A stretch of 64,000 bases of DNA, taken from the NCBI GenBank assembly GCA_002013415.1, contig MAEX01000011.1, positions 62,001-126,000 of the forward strand, written 5' to 3'. The notes below the pieces were generated by a model, which searched no databases, was not told the origin of the DNA, and saw nothing but the letters and a program-made list of their open reading frames with translations. Position numbers and translations under genes: made by a program. Below are positions 1 through 7,586 of the stretch, piece after piece. The DNA is from Mycobacterium sp. D16Q14 (GTDB lineage: Bacteria; Actinomycetota; Actinomycetes; Mycobacteriales; Mycobacteriaceae). Position 1 is the stretch's first letter, and the number at the start of each line of letters is the position of its first letter.

Positions 1-32
1 TGTCGGCGTGTCGCGCAGAGAGCGTAATCGCG

Positions 33-52
33 TGGGGCACGTTTGGGGCACG
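33..52. repeat. Tandem TGGGGCACG direct repeat
   Basis: TGGGGCACG occurs at 33-41 and again at 44-52, one helical turn (11 bp) apart. The same GGCAC core recurs at 243-300 next to the integrase remnant. Such spacing would suit integrase arm-type sites, but that is inference. No tRNA or other gene is recognisable in the first 292 bases. Confidence 0.45.
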
Positions 53-150
53 CGGCGAGATTAAACCTGGAAAAAGTACCTCTTAGCTGCATTGATGATC
101 AATTACAGGGCTGCGTCTCCTGCATGCTGTGAGGCTCTTCCAGTTAGGTT

Positions 151-188
151 GCAGGCCAGGGAAAATTTTCCCTGGCCTGCTTCTTTTT
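151..188 (+). terminator. Perfect 30-bp palindrome with T-rich tail
   Basis: Bases 151-180 are a perfect inverted repeat with 15-base arms meeting at AAAATTTT. They are followed by TTCTTTTT at 181-188, the layout of an intrinsic terminator read on the plus strand. It would end transcription of a gene lying to the left of the window. No complete gene is visible upstream inside the window. Confidence 0.7.
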
Positions 189-242
189 GGAAGATGTTCT
201 GGCCTGGTTTTGCGCTCGATGGGCAGGTTTGGGCGCTATCAG

Positions 243-300
243 TGGCACGTAGATGGCACGACTCGTGGCACATGGCACGGAGGGGAGATTGCGTGGCACG
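243..300. repeat. Cluster of five TGGCAC(G/A) repeats before the integrase remnant
   Basis: TGGCACG or TGGCACA starts at 243, 254, 266, 273 and 294, five copies in 58 bases, immediately upstream of and overlapping the integrase start. Short direct repeats beside a tyrosine integrase gene often are arm-type sites of attP/attL. Part of the signal could come from the coding sequence itself, because two copies overlap possible Met/Val-Ala-Arg starts. Confidence 0.45.
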
Positions 301-622
301 ACAATTCGGCAATATCCGGAAGCTTCCGTCGGGCAGATACCAGGTGCGGTACCCGGCGCCGCCCGACGGTGTACCCACTCCTGCGCCCACCACATTCACG
401 ACGAAGAAGTCGGCGGCCGCGTATCTGGCTGACGTGCAATCCGATATCGAGCGAGGTCGCTGGAAGAGTCGCGAGCAGATTGCGACTGAACAAGCGGAAA
501 CTGCCGCTACTCGAGCCTTCGATTCGCGAGCGGGCCGAGACGTTACAAGCCGTCTCGGCGATCGTGGATCCGGCGGCTCTATGAACCTGTCGGCATCTGG
601 ATCGGCGAACGTTCTTCAGTGA
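293..622 (+). pseudogene. Truncated tyrosine-type phage integrase (N-terminal remnant)
   Basis: From GTG 293, preceded by a good GGAGGGGAG ribosome site, the first ~60 residues match the arm-binding N-terminus of actinobacterial phage integrases. They carry the pattern GNIRKLPSGRYQVRY, a Gly/Pro-rich turn and a Ser-Ala-Ala-Tyr-Leu helix. After about residue 65 the similarity fades, and the frame stops at 622 after only 109 codons, whereas intact integrases have roughly 350-400 residues. The core-binding and catalytic domains (Arg...His-X-X-Arg...Tyr) are absent. I read it as the dead end of an integrated element, possibly the one that brought the toxin genes that follow. Confidence 0.7.
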
Positions 623-708
623 GGTGGGACTATTCCGCAGTACCGCCGAGATTTCACGGAAAGTGTTCCGGGCCAAAGTCTTTCGTCTTGGCTCGCCGGG
701 CCCCAACG

Positions 709-749
709 ATCTATGGGTCGGCAAAGATCGTCTTTGCCGACCCATAGAT
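709..749 (-). terminator. Terminator hairpin downstream of the cold-shock gene
   Basis: A perfect 19-bp inverted repeat (709-727 and 731-749) with a 3-base loop starts 11 bases beyond the stop of the minus-strand cold-shock gene. There is no U-run after it, which is usual for the I-shaped terminators of mycobacteria. Confidence 0.85.
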
Positions 750-759
750 TGGGTGCAGA

Positions 760-963
760 TCAGATCGCGGTCACTCCGGTGGCCTGGGGGCCCTTGGTGC
801 CCTGTCCTACCTCGAACTGAACCCGCTGGTTCTCCTCTAGTGAGCGGAAACCACCGCCCTGGATCTCAGAGTAGTGGACGAAGACGTCCGCACTGCCGTC
901 ATCGGGAGCGATAAAGCCGAAGCCCTTTTCCCCGTTGAACCATTTCACGGTTCCTTGCGTCAT
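760..963 (-). CDS. cspA: Cold-shock protein (CspA family)
   Basis: This 67-residue single cold-shock-domain protein binds single-stranded RNA and DNA and acts as an RNA chaperone in the cytoplasm. Both RNA-binding motifs are visible: RNP1 as KGFGFI near residues 13-18 and RNP2 as VFVHY near 27-31, with the start [10 protein letters not shown] typical of the family. The length is exactly the usual 65-70 residues, which fixes the ATG at 963; the open frame extends upstream but without similarity. A strong hairpin follows the stop. The 5' untranslated side is A-rich and contains small hairpins, consistent with RNA-level control. The product family is certain; the exact paralogue is not. Confidence 0.95.
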   Translation of the reverse strand: MTQGTVKWFNGEKGFGFIAPDDGSADVFVHYSEIQGGGFRSLEENQRVQFEVGQGTKGPQATGVTAI

Positions 964-991
964 ATTTCTTGTACTTCTTTCGTTTACTTTC

Positions 992-1031
992 GCGAATGCA
1001 GAACACATTCGCCGTGTAGCCTACGCGGCTA
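992..1031 (-). promoter_or_regulatory. Two small hairpins upstream of the cold-shock gene
   Basis: GCGAATG (992-998) pairs with CATTCGC (1006-1012), and TAGCC (1017-1021) pairs with GGCTA (1027-1031). They lie 29-68 bases upstream of the csp start, where a structured cold-shock leader would be. A role as a temperature-responsive leader is inference. Confidence 0.4.
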
Positions 1032-1167
1032 ATCCGGCCGGTAGTGCGAACTGGTGGTAGCCCGGTCAGCAGTGTTTGTCGCTACCCGCAGGAGCGCCTC
1101 GGATGAGGGGTTGCGGTGGCGAGTTGGGGCCGGTGCATGCCACTCCGCCCCAGCTGTGTTGGTCGGA

Positions 1168-1302
1168 TCAGAAGGCGAGCCCGACGGTAAGCAGAGTGAG
1201 CATCGTAAATAGCGCTATTGCCAGGTAGTCGAGTACCGAGATCAGTTTGGTGAAGGTGTTGGAATGCACGATGTTGCCCGCTGTAGCCAACACGACCGAC
1301 AC
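1168..1302 (-). CDS. Small hydrophobic ORF or remnant of a membrane protein
   Basis: Reading from GTG 1302 gives a 44-residue peptide, almost entirely one or two membrane segments, ending in LTMLTLLTVGLAF-like hydrophobic sequence. The open frame extends only to 1323. There is no clear ribosome site. It directly follows the SUKH gene on the same strand, 25 bases after its stop. The C-terminal hydrophobic pattern is reminiscent of the last helix of multi-spanning proteins such as EccD, so it may be a truncated relic. Outside this ORF, 1032-1167 shows nothing I can assign. Confidence 0.3.
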   Translation of the reverse strand: MSVVLATAGNIVHSNTFTKLISVLDYLAIALFTMLTLLTVGLAF

Positions 1303-1327
1303 GACCGCGGCGATTGGGGCAGGTCAG

Positions 1328-1972
1328 CTAGATGAGGTATCCGGGTGCAAGCCTTGTGATTACATGATCGAGGGTGGGGGAGCCGGGCTCGTCGGTTTCG
1401 TTAAGCGCATAGCGGATGCCCCGGTTCACCTTCTTTGTCTCGGGCCGCAGGACGCCCTCTTCGATCGCTTGGACCAACGCCGTCAACCAGATGTCCAACG
1501 ACGGAGCTACGACGACACGAAGTTCAGCTGCATGGTCGAACTGCATGATCTGGCCGGCGACACCGCCAGTGAACGGCTGGCCATCGTTTTCAAGAGTTCC
1601 GCCGCCGTCGAGGTCGACACAGACGTGGTCCCCAAAGTTGTCTTCTAGGAACGGAATCCAATCGTATCCCCACCAGTTTTGCTGCTTCCAATCCTGCTCG
1701 TGTTCAAGCAAGTCGCGCAACATTTCAATGGCCTCAATGATCTGCTCGACTGACATAAAGTTCCATGGGCCATCGAAAGTGGCTAGGGCGCCGCGAGTGC
1801 CCACCCCGTTGTGCCAAGCGAGCAGATCACGCAGGGTTCCTGGCAGGGGCTTGCCCGTCAGGGCTTCCAGGGCGTCGATCTGTTCGATCGTTGCGCCCGG
1901 AGCGTGTGCAGCGAGAAATTCCGGATGCACAGCCCGCAATGCCGCGTCCAGGCGTGCAATAGGTGGATTCAC
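1328..1972 (-). CDS. SMI1/KNR4 (SUKH-1) family immunity-type protein
   Basis: This 214-residue cytoplasmic protein has the SMI1/KNR4 pattern. A helix-rich N-terminus with a conserved GKPLPGTLRDLLAWHNG segment (about residues 40-56) is followed by W-X-P-F and GDHVCVDLDGGG (near 103-121) and a terminal ASLDIWL-like motif. SUKH proteins usually neutralise polymorphic toxins. No cognate toxin with a matching tip is adjacent on its own strand; the large toxin gene runs divergently from 2184. The GTG at 1972 is preceded by AGGAG at 5-base spacing. It may be an orphan immunity gene that protects against a related toxin of competitors. Confidence 0.8.
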   Translation of the reverse strand: MNPPIARLDAALRAVHPEFLAAHAPGATIEQIDALEALTGKPLPGTLRDLLAWHNGVGTRGALATFDGPWNFMSVEQIIEAIEMLRDLLEHEQDWKQQNWWGYDWIPFLEDNFGDHVCVDLDGGGTLENDGQPFTGGVAGQIMQFDHAAELRVVVAPSLDIWLTALVQAIEEGVLRPETKKVNRGIRYALNETDEPGSPTLDHVITRLAPGYLI

Positions 1973-2183
1973 TTGGACTCCTGGTGTGTCAGTTCGACTA
2001 GGGGTGTGGCCGTTGCCGGGCGGTGTGCTCTCATCTGAGCCTGGTCGTTCGTCGCCGCTGAGCGATTCTTGCGCATATGCGTTTCTGCGGCAAGGAACAT
2101 GTTTGCTACCCGCATGGACAGCTGTCCCTGGTCGGGCGTAATGTCACGTCCCTGAGGTCTTTGCAAGATTCGACGGAGGCGGC

Positions 2184-5100
2184 GTGGCGGGGAGTGATCG
2201 ATCGACTAAACGGCATACAGCAGTGACGGACTGTCGTGATCTGGCGCACTCCGCTGCGGATGCGCAGGAGTTGCCTGCGCGTGATCTTGAGCCTCGGCGA
2301 GGTGCCCAAGGTGACGCCGGTCGCAGACTCGCCGCTTTCGCTGTCGGGAGTGTCCTGGTGGTTGGTGCGGTGGCGGCTTTGCACCATCTGTATCGCGGCG
2401 GCGATGGCGCCGCAGGCCTGATCAGCTGGGCCGGGTTGTTGCTGCTGGGGATGACGGCGCTCGGCGGGGGTATGAAGCTCGCGATGTGGGGCGCCAGACC
2501 GGTGACTTCGGTGGTGTCTGATGAAGCCAAGGCACGCTTGTCGGATCCTGTGTTGGCGGTCGTGGCGGCTGCTGCGGTGATCGCCGGGGCCCTGGGTATG
2601 TGGTGGACGTTCCGCGGCGGATACGCCAGCTGGTGGCAGCATCTCACCGGTGAGAGTCAGTGGTCGCTCTTGCTGGGGGTTGGGCAGATGCTGGTGGCAG
2701 TGATCGGCGGCGCTGCGCTGTTCACCGGCGGCAAATACCTGACAGGTCTCACCAAAGAGGTATTAATCGATGCCGGAGTGCTCCTGGAGCGTGACCGCAC
2801 GTCAGGCAGCGGTGGAGCGGCAGAGGGTGTGTGGCATCCCGGCCTTGTCGCAGCTTTGATCGGCGGCGGCCTCGGCTTAGTGCTGCTGACCGCCGGGATC
2901 ACTCCGCGGTTGTATGTGTGGATCACCGGTCCCGACGTGCTTCCAGCGGTGGGGGCCATCACCTTTGTGTTGCTGTGGGCGATCGGGTCCAATCTGGGGT
3001 GGTGGAAAGGCCTGGCCGGTCTGTACACGTGGGCTACGGATGTTTCCCAGAAGGCTGGCGTTGTCGCGGGTGTGGTTGCGGTGCTGATGTTCTCTGCTGG
3101 GGGACTGGGGTTGGGGTGGTTCACCCCTGCGACGGTTCCGGTGGCGCGGGCGGCGTGCCCGCCGGATTGTGGTGGTCCGGGCGGCAGTGATGGTCCGCCT
3201 GGGGGTGGGCAGATGTTTCAGCCGCCGAGTCAGGGTGGGCCACAGATGCCTGACTATCAGGGCGGGATTAATCAGCCGCCGATGGATCAGAACGGCTCGA
3301 TCTCGATCTATAACACTCAGGCACCCTCGATCAGCAATAACGGCGTTAACGGGTCCAGCGGGCAGCAGGGGCCTCAGCAAGGGTGGGATCAGCCCGCACA
3401 CGGCAGCCAGATCCCCGACTACCAAAACGCGACCCCGTATACCCAAGGACCGGGGCGGCCGAACCCCGACTACGACGGCGGACAAACCAACCCCGGCACG
3501 AATGCGGGATCGCAAGGCGGGCAGCCGAACCAGGGTATACAGCAGCCTGCGCAACAACCGCAGCAGCCGCCCCAACAGCAGAACACCGGCGAGCAGCCTG
3601 ATCAGCAGCCGCAGCAGTCGGATCAGCAGAAGATCGATGATCTGACGCGCCAGTTGCAGGAGAAACAGCAGCAGTCCAGCCAGGATCGCCAGCGTATCGA
3701 CGACATGACCAAGCAGTTGCAGCAGAACAAGCAGAACCAGAAGCAGCAGCAGTCGCCGAAGCTCCCGTCCAAGGATAAGAAGAAGGACGACAAGGACGAG
3801 CAGGACGACCGCGATAAGCAGTCCGGCGACAACGATTTGGCGGCGCTGTTGATGGGTGCGGCCTCGACACGTCGCCGCAAGCAAGACGAGCAGGAACAAG
3901 GTCCGGATACTCAGGCGCTTGGGCAGGATGCATCGCAGGCGGTGCAAGGTCTTCCGGGTGATGTGCAGACCTATGTGCAGTCGGGACAGCAGATCGGTCA
4001 ATCGTCCGGGCAGGCCGCGCAAGGGTTCGGGTCGGCCGCGCAAGCGGGTGCCTCGTTGGCATCCTCGGCGCAATCTGGTGCGGTGAATCCGCAGGACGCC
4101 ATCACCCTGGTTCAGGGTGTCTCACAAGGCATCCAAGGCACGGCTGATGCCGTCAACGCAGGCTCGCAGATCGTGAAAACAGGTCAGAAAGAAGCCGACC
4201 AGGTCGCCCAAGCGGTCGGGGACGCCAACCCGCAACTGAAACCGCAGACCGAACAGTTCACCCAACTCAACGACACCGTGTCGAAGGGCACTGAGGGTGT
4301 CGGACAGGTCGCCAGCGGCGTCTCTCAGGTATCCGGCGTGGTGAACTCAGTGAGCAGCATGGGAACGTCGGGGGCGCCGGACACTGTCGAACTTGCAGGT
4401 GATTCTGGCGAGTCGCCGGGATTGGCCGAGTTGCAGCGATTAACGGATCAGGCTGTCGTGGACCGGATGCAAGCCGTCAATGCTGCGCAGCGCGCAATTG
4501 GAGAATCAGCCTCCGATGCATATACCCACGGTGCTGGCTATACATCACCAACGAGTCCCGAGGAGTTAAATCAGAATTTGGCGAGTGCACTAGACAACCT
4601 TGGCCAGGTACCGGACTACTCACAGGTTGATCCGAACGCGGTTTCTCCCAGTGAAAACGGGAGCATATTCTTCAGTTACTCAAATAACGGCGTTACTCAG
4701 CAAGTGTACGGATCTCTGTCGAACGGCAATGGTGAAATATTCGACCAGGGAACTCAGTCGTACTACACGTTTAAAGACGGTGCCCTATCCGGTATACGTA
4801 CGTTGCCCTCTGGTCAGGCAACCGCTGTTGTTGAACCGCTCTTTACGGCTATTACAACAGCGACTGGTGTCGGTCCCGCGCTCAAGGGCGCGCAGGGTGC
4901 GTGGCTAGGCTTCCGCGCACTGTTTGCGCGAGAATCTACTGCTGCGCTGTCTGGTGTTGCGGCCGACACTGTGATTCCACGTGCTGTACAGCTTGCAGGC
5001 TCCCGGGCGACTGCAGCAGAGGAGCGACTGGCCGGGTCGATAAAGAATGTCAATCCGTCTGGTAGTGACACCAATTGTGTCTACTCGGTCATCACTGTTG

Positions 5101-5405
5101 ACCAGATTCTCGATGGGGCGAAAGTCTCGGCCATGACCACCAAACCATTACCCATCAGCTTCCTTGAAGGGCATTTCGGTGCAAAATTCATGTCTGCGGC
5201 CGGTGAAGCTGATATAACTCAGAAGATGCTTGCGGCGGGCAACGGCGCGCGCGGAGTTGTATTCGGATCGCGTGGTCCTGGTCAAGTGGGGCATGTCTTC
5301 AATGTGGTTAACCAGGGTGGTACCGTGAGGTTTCTCGACGGTCAGATCGGTAAAGCTGCGTCATTCGATGGATACAAGACCTTTCAATTTATGAGGTACA
5401 GATGA
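2184..5405 (+). CDS. Multi-pass membrane polymorphic toxin with papain-like C-terminal domain
   Basis: This is a 1073-residue modular protein. About seven predicted membrane helices occupy residues 48-315. A Pro/Gly/Gln-rich stretch follows (about 325-470), then a charged Gln-rich coiled coil (about 470-540), an Ala/Gln/Ser/Val repeat-like linker (about 560-740), and a C-terminal domain from about 950. That domain carries NCVYS with Cys965, GHVFNVVN with His1037 and DGQ with Asp1052, the Cys-His-Asp arrangement of Tox-PL papain-fold toxins (deamidase or protease type). The N-terminal architecture resembles VirB6/TrbL-like conjugation proteins, suggesting export through a type IV-like channel, but that is inference. 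The start is GTG 2184 with GGAGG four bases upstream. The 3' third is visibly less G+C-rich than the 5' part, as expected for a swapped toxin tip. The stop overlaps the immunity gene start (ATGA). Confidence 0.8.
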   Translation: MAGSDRSTKRHTAVTDCRDLAHSAADAQELPARDLEPRRGAQGDAGRRLAAFAVGSVLVVGAVAALHHLYRGGDGAAGLISWAGLLLLGMTALGGGMKLAMWGARPVTSVVSDEAKARLSDPVLAVVAAAAVIAGALGMWWTFRGGYASWWQHLTGESQWSLLLGVGQMLVAVIGGAALFTGGKYLTGLTKEVLIDAGVLLERDRTSGSGGAAEGVWHPGLVAALIGGGLGLVLLTAGITPRLYVWITGPDVLPAVGAITFVLLWAIGSNLGWWKGLAGLYTWATDVSQKAGVVAGVVAVLMFSAGGLGLGWFTPATVPVARAACPPDCGGPGGSDGPPGGGQMFQPPSQGGPQMPDYQGGINQPPMDQNGSISIYNTQAPSISNNGVNGSSGQQGPQQGWDQPAHGSQIPDYQNATPYTQGPGRPNPDYDGGQTNPGTNAGSQGGQPNQGIQQPAQQPQQPPQQQNTGEQPDQQPQQSDQQKIDDLTRQLQEKQQQSSQDRQRIDDMTKQLQQNKQNQKQQQSPKLPSKDKKKDDKDEQDDRDKQSGDNDLAALLMGAASTRRRKQDEQEQGPDTQALGQDASQAVQGLPGDVQTYVQSGQQIGQSSGQAAQGFGSAAQAGASLASSAQSGAVNPQDAITLVQGVSQGIQGTADAVNAGSQIVKTGQKEADQVAQAVGDANPQLKPQTEQFTQLNDTVSKGTEGVGQVASGVSQVSGVVNSVSSMGTSGAPDTVELAGDSGESPGLAELQRLTDQAVVDRMQAVNAAQRAIGESASDAYTHGAGYTSPTSPEELNQNLASALDNLGQVPDYSQVDPNAVSPSENGSIFFSYSNNGVTQQVYGSLSNGNGEIFDQGTQSYYTFKDGALSGIRTLPSGQATAVVEPLFTAITTATGVGPALKGAQGAWLGFRALFARESTAALSGVAADTVIPRAVQLAGSRATAAEERLAGSIKNVNPSGSDTNCVYSVITVDQILDGAKVSAMTTKPLPISFLEGHFGAKFMSAAGEADITQKMLAAGNGARGVVFGSRGPGQVGHVFNVVNQGGTVRFLDGQIGKAASFDGYKTFQFMRYR

Positions 5406-5647
5406 ACTTAATTCAGAGGGCAGATGCGCACAGGATTGCCGTCGAGTTTATCAATCTAGAAGGCCTGGGCGATGTCACGATAGTGGATGACGCTATCGTG
5501 GAAGTCGACGATGCCTGGTATTTTCCGTATGACGGTACGGACTATCTTGTCAATGGGAATATTTCAGCGGCGTTGGCGGGGAATATACCTATCAAAGTTC
5601 TGAAAAATGGTACCTTGGTGGGCTATGAGCGTCCGCCCGGATGGTGA
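5402..5647 (+). CDS. Imm35-type (YrhB domain) immunity protein
   Basis: This 81-residue acidic protein shows the Imm35/YrhB pattern. An N-terminal helix is followed by a strand with a Glu before a WYFPY segment (VDDAWYFPYDG), then LAGNIPIKVLKNGTLVG, matching the family's Gly-Asn-X-Pro-Ile-X-Val turn. Imm35 proteins protect the producer from papain-fold and other toxin domains. It starts in an ATGA overlap with the toxin gene, so toxin and antidote are translationally coupled. Base composition is low in G+C like the toxin tip, which suggests that tip and immunity gene travelled together. Confidence 0.85.
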   Translation: MNLIQRADAHRIAVEFINLEGLGDVTIVDDAIVEVDDAWYFPYDGTDYLVNGNISAALAGNIPIKVLKNGTLVGYERPPGW

Positions 5648-5727
5648 CGATGGGTGGAACGCCTGAAGGTGTCGCGATCTGGCTATGACCACACGACCGA
5701 CGTGCGAATTCTGTCTACTATGTCGAT

Positions 5728-6222
5728 ATGACTCAAGGGATCTCACGCCGGTGGCCCAGAGAATGGGCTGGGCTTGCCGTCTCTGCCATTGCGGTGACGA
5801 TCGCCGCGGGAGTCGGCGGGGCGGCCGCGGCCAGTGCTGCGGAAAGCTATGGGCGTCTGCAACAGCCCGGTTGGGCTCCACCGGCCTCGCTATTTGGTCC
5901 CATGTGGACCGTACTGTACGCGTTGATGGCGGTATCGGCGTGGCTCGTATGGCGGTCATATCCCTCGCGGGAGAACCGGCTGCCTCTGGCGGTGTACGGC
6001 GTACAACTAGTCCTGAACATGGCGTGGACACCGCTGTTCTTTGGTCTTGGCTGGCGGGGAACGGCATTCATCGAGATCCTCGTGCTGTGGGGGTTCATTG
6101 CCGCAACGGTGGTGCTCTTCTGGCACAGAAGCCGTTGGGCCGCAATCTTGTTGCTTCCCTACGTGGCATGGACGACGTTCGCCGCGGTGCTGAATTTCTC
6201 GGTGTGGCAGCTGAATAGCTAG
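5728..6222 (+). CDS. tspO: TspO/MBR family tetrapyrrole-binding membrane protein
   Basis: This 164-residue integral membrane protein has five hydrophobic segments and the family pattern: WAPPASLFGPMWTVLY near residues 49-64, NMAWTPLFFG near 98-107, and a final LLPYVAWTTFAAVLNFSVWQLN. TspO proteins bind and may degrade porphyrins and respond to oxidative and light stress. The stop codon overlaps the stop of the photolyase gene on the other strand (6219-6222), so the two genes converge. Its place beside photolyase and a haem-binding SOUL gene fits a role in handling photosensitising tetrapyrroles; that link is inference. Confidence 0.93.
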   Translation: MTQGISRRWPREWAGLAVSAIAVTIAAGVGGAAAASAAESYGRLQQPGWAPPASLFGPMWTVLYALMAVSAWLVWRSYPSRENRLPLAVYGVQLVLNMAWTPLFFGLGWRGTAFIEILVLWGFIAATVVLFWHRSRWAAILLLPYVAWTTFAAVLNFSVWQLNS

Positions 6223-7586
6223 TGGTCTTGCCTGGCCCGGTAACGGTGCAGCGCGATGTTTCTTTCCTCTGCGTGATCGAGGATGGTAGCCGGGTATCCG
6301 CGACTGTGGCCATCGGAGTGCTTCCAGGGCGTGAGGGCTGAGGCACCGGGCAGGTGCTGTAGTTCCGGGATGTACTTGCGGATGTAATCGCCGTTTGGGT
6401 CGAACTTTTGTGCCTGAGCCGTGGGATTGAAGACTCGGAAGTACGGCGGGGCATCGGTGCCGGTTCCCGCAACCCATTGCCAGCCGTGTGTGTTGGATGC
6501 ACTGTCGGCATCGATGAGGTGGTTCATGAAGTGCTTGGCTCCGTGCGGCCACCAGACGTGGAGATCCTTAGTAAGGAAGCTTGCGGTGACCATCCGCACT
6601 CGGTTATGCATCCAGCCTTCGGCAAGTAGTTGCCGCATACCTGCATCAACCAATGGGTATCCGGTTTCTCCGCGTTGCCAGGCCGTAAAGCCTTCGCCAG
6701 GTTCGGTGTAGGCCAAATGCGCTAGGGCATCGGTTAAGTCGGCGTGCGCGGAGTGTGGTTGGTGATAGAGCACGTCGGCGTAGAAGTCTCGCCAGGCCAG
6801 CTCCGAAACGAACTTGGCGGCGTCTTGGCCCGCGATGGCGGCCAGGTCGGCGAGCATGGTGCGGGGATGGATGGCGCCGACTTTCAGATAGGGCGAGATC
6901 CTGGATGTGGCGTCCAGATCGGCGCGGTCACGACGTACGGCATACCCGGTGAGATCGTGTGTGAGGAAGTGTTCCCACAACATGCGGGCCGCTACCTCGC
7001 CCGCGGGCGGCATGGTGATGCTGCATCTTTGGGCCAGTTCTGTGAGTGCCGACCTGACGGGACCCAATTGCGCGGGCTCGGGAGGCTTGGTCCAGGAAGG
7101 CCTCGTTTTCAGGTGGGCGGGGCGCGGCCAGTGGTGCTCGCGCCAGGCGCGTTCGAATGCGGTGAATACCCGGTACGGGGACCCGTCGGATTTGGTGATC
7201 CGCCCCGGCGTCACTGCGTAGGGTGAGCCCGTCTCGATCCAGTCCACGCCGATCTCGGCCAACGCAGCCGATACCGACGTATCCCGGCGCCTACCGAAAG
7301 GGGTCGTCTCCCGGCTTACGTGCACCTCAGTTGCGCCGACACGTTGGGCGAGCTCTGTAAGGACCTGTTCCGGCGCACCGGAATGGAGGCAGAGCCGCCC
7401 GTCGAGTTGGTTGTCAAGGTCAACAACGTTGGCGGCAAGCCACGCATCCCGCGGACGTGGTGCGCCGCTCAGCAACTGCGGGTCCAGGATGAACACGGCC
7501 AGTACATCGCTGCGCGCGGCCGCGGCTTGGAGTGCGGGATTGTCGGCCAACCGCAAGTCGCGGCGGGCCCACCAGATAGCGGTCAC
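6219..7586 (-). CDS. phr: Deoxyribodipyrimidine photolyase
   Basis: This 455-residue FAD enzyme repairs UV-made cyclobutane pyrimidine dimers using blue light. The N-terminal antenna domain opens with IWWARRDLRLADNPAL. The C-terminal FAD/DNA domain has LAWRDFYADVL, AGMRQLLAEGWMHNRVRM and SNTHGWQWVAGTGTDA, diagnostic of class I photolyases. The start is GTG 7586, which overlaps the upstream gene's TGA (GTGA). The frame is open far upstream, but without similarity. It is the last gene of a four-gene leftward operon whose promoter at 10648-10674 looks SigK-type. Confidence 0.95.
   Translation of the reverse strand: MTAIWWARRDLRLADNPALQAAAARSDVLAVFILDPQLLSGAPRPRDAWLAANVVDLDNQLDGRLCLHSGAPEQVLTELAQRVGATEVHVSRETTPFGRRRDTSVSAALAEIGVDWIETGSPYAVTPGRITKSDGSPYRVFTAFERAWREHHWPRPAHLKTRPSWTKPPEPAQLGPVRSALTELAQRCSITMPPAGEVAARMLWEHFLTHDLTGYAVRRDRADLDATSRISPYLKVGAIHPRTMLADLAAIAGQDAAKFVSELAWRDFYADVLYHQPHSAHADLTDALAHLAYTEPGEGFTAWQRGETGYPLVDAGMRQLLAEGWMHNRVRMVTASFLTKDLHVWWPHGAKHFMNHLIDADSASNTHGWQWVAGTGTDAPPYFRVFNPTAQAQKFDPNGDYIRKYIPELQHLPGASALTPWKHSDGHSRGYPATILDHAEERNIALHRYRARQDH

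Noticed and set aside
1969..2166. 65-codon minus-strand frame ending in a GTGA overlap with the SUKH gene start
   Set aside because: The overlap is suggestive, but there is no family resemblance, weak ribosome site and odd composition; the SUKH gene has its own AGGAG.
3540..3760. Gln-codon repeats that look like a tandem repeat array
   Set aside because: They are CAG/CAA runs encoding the Gln-rich linker, with no fixed repeat unit or spacer; not a CRISPR or minisatellite.
2877..4073. 398-codon frame antisense to the toxin linker
   Set aside because: It is a Leu/Arg-rich shadow of the Gln-rich coding sequence.
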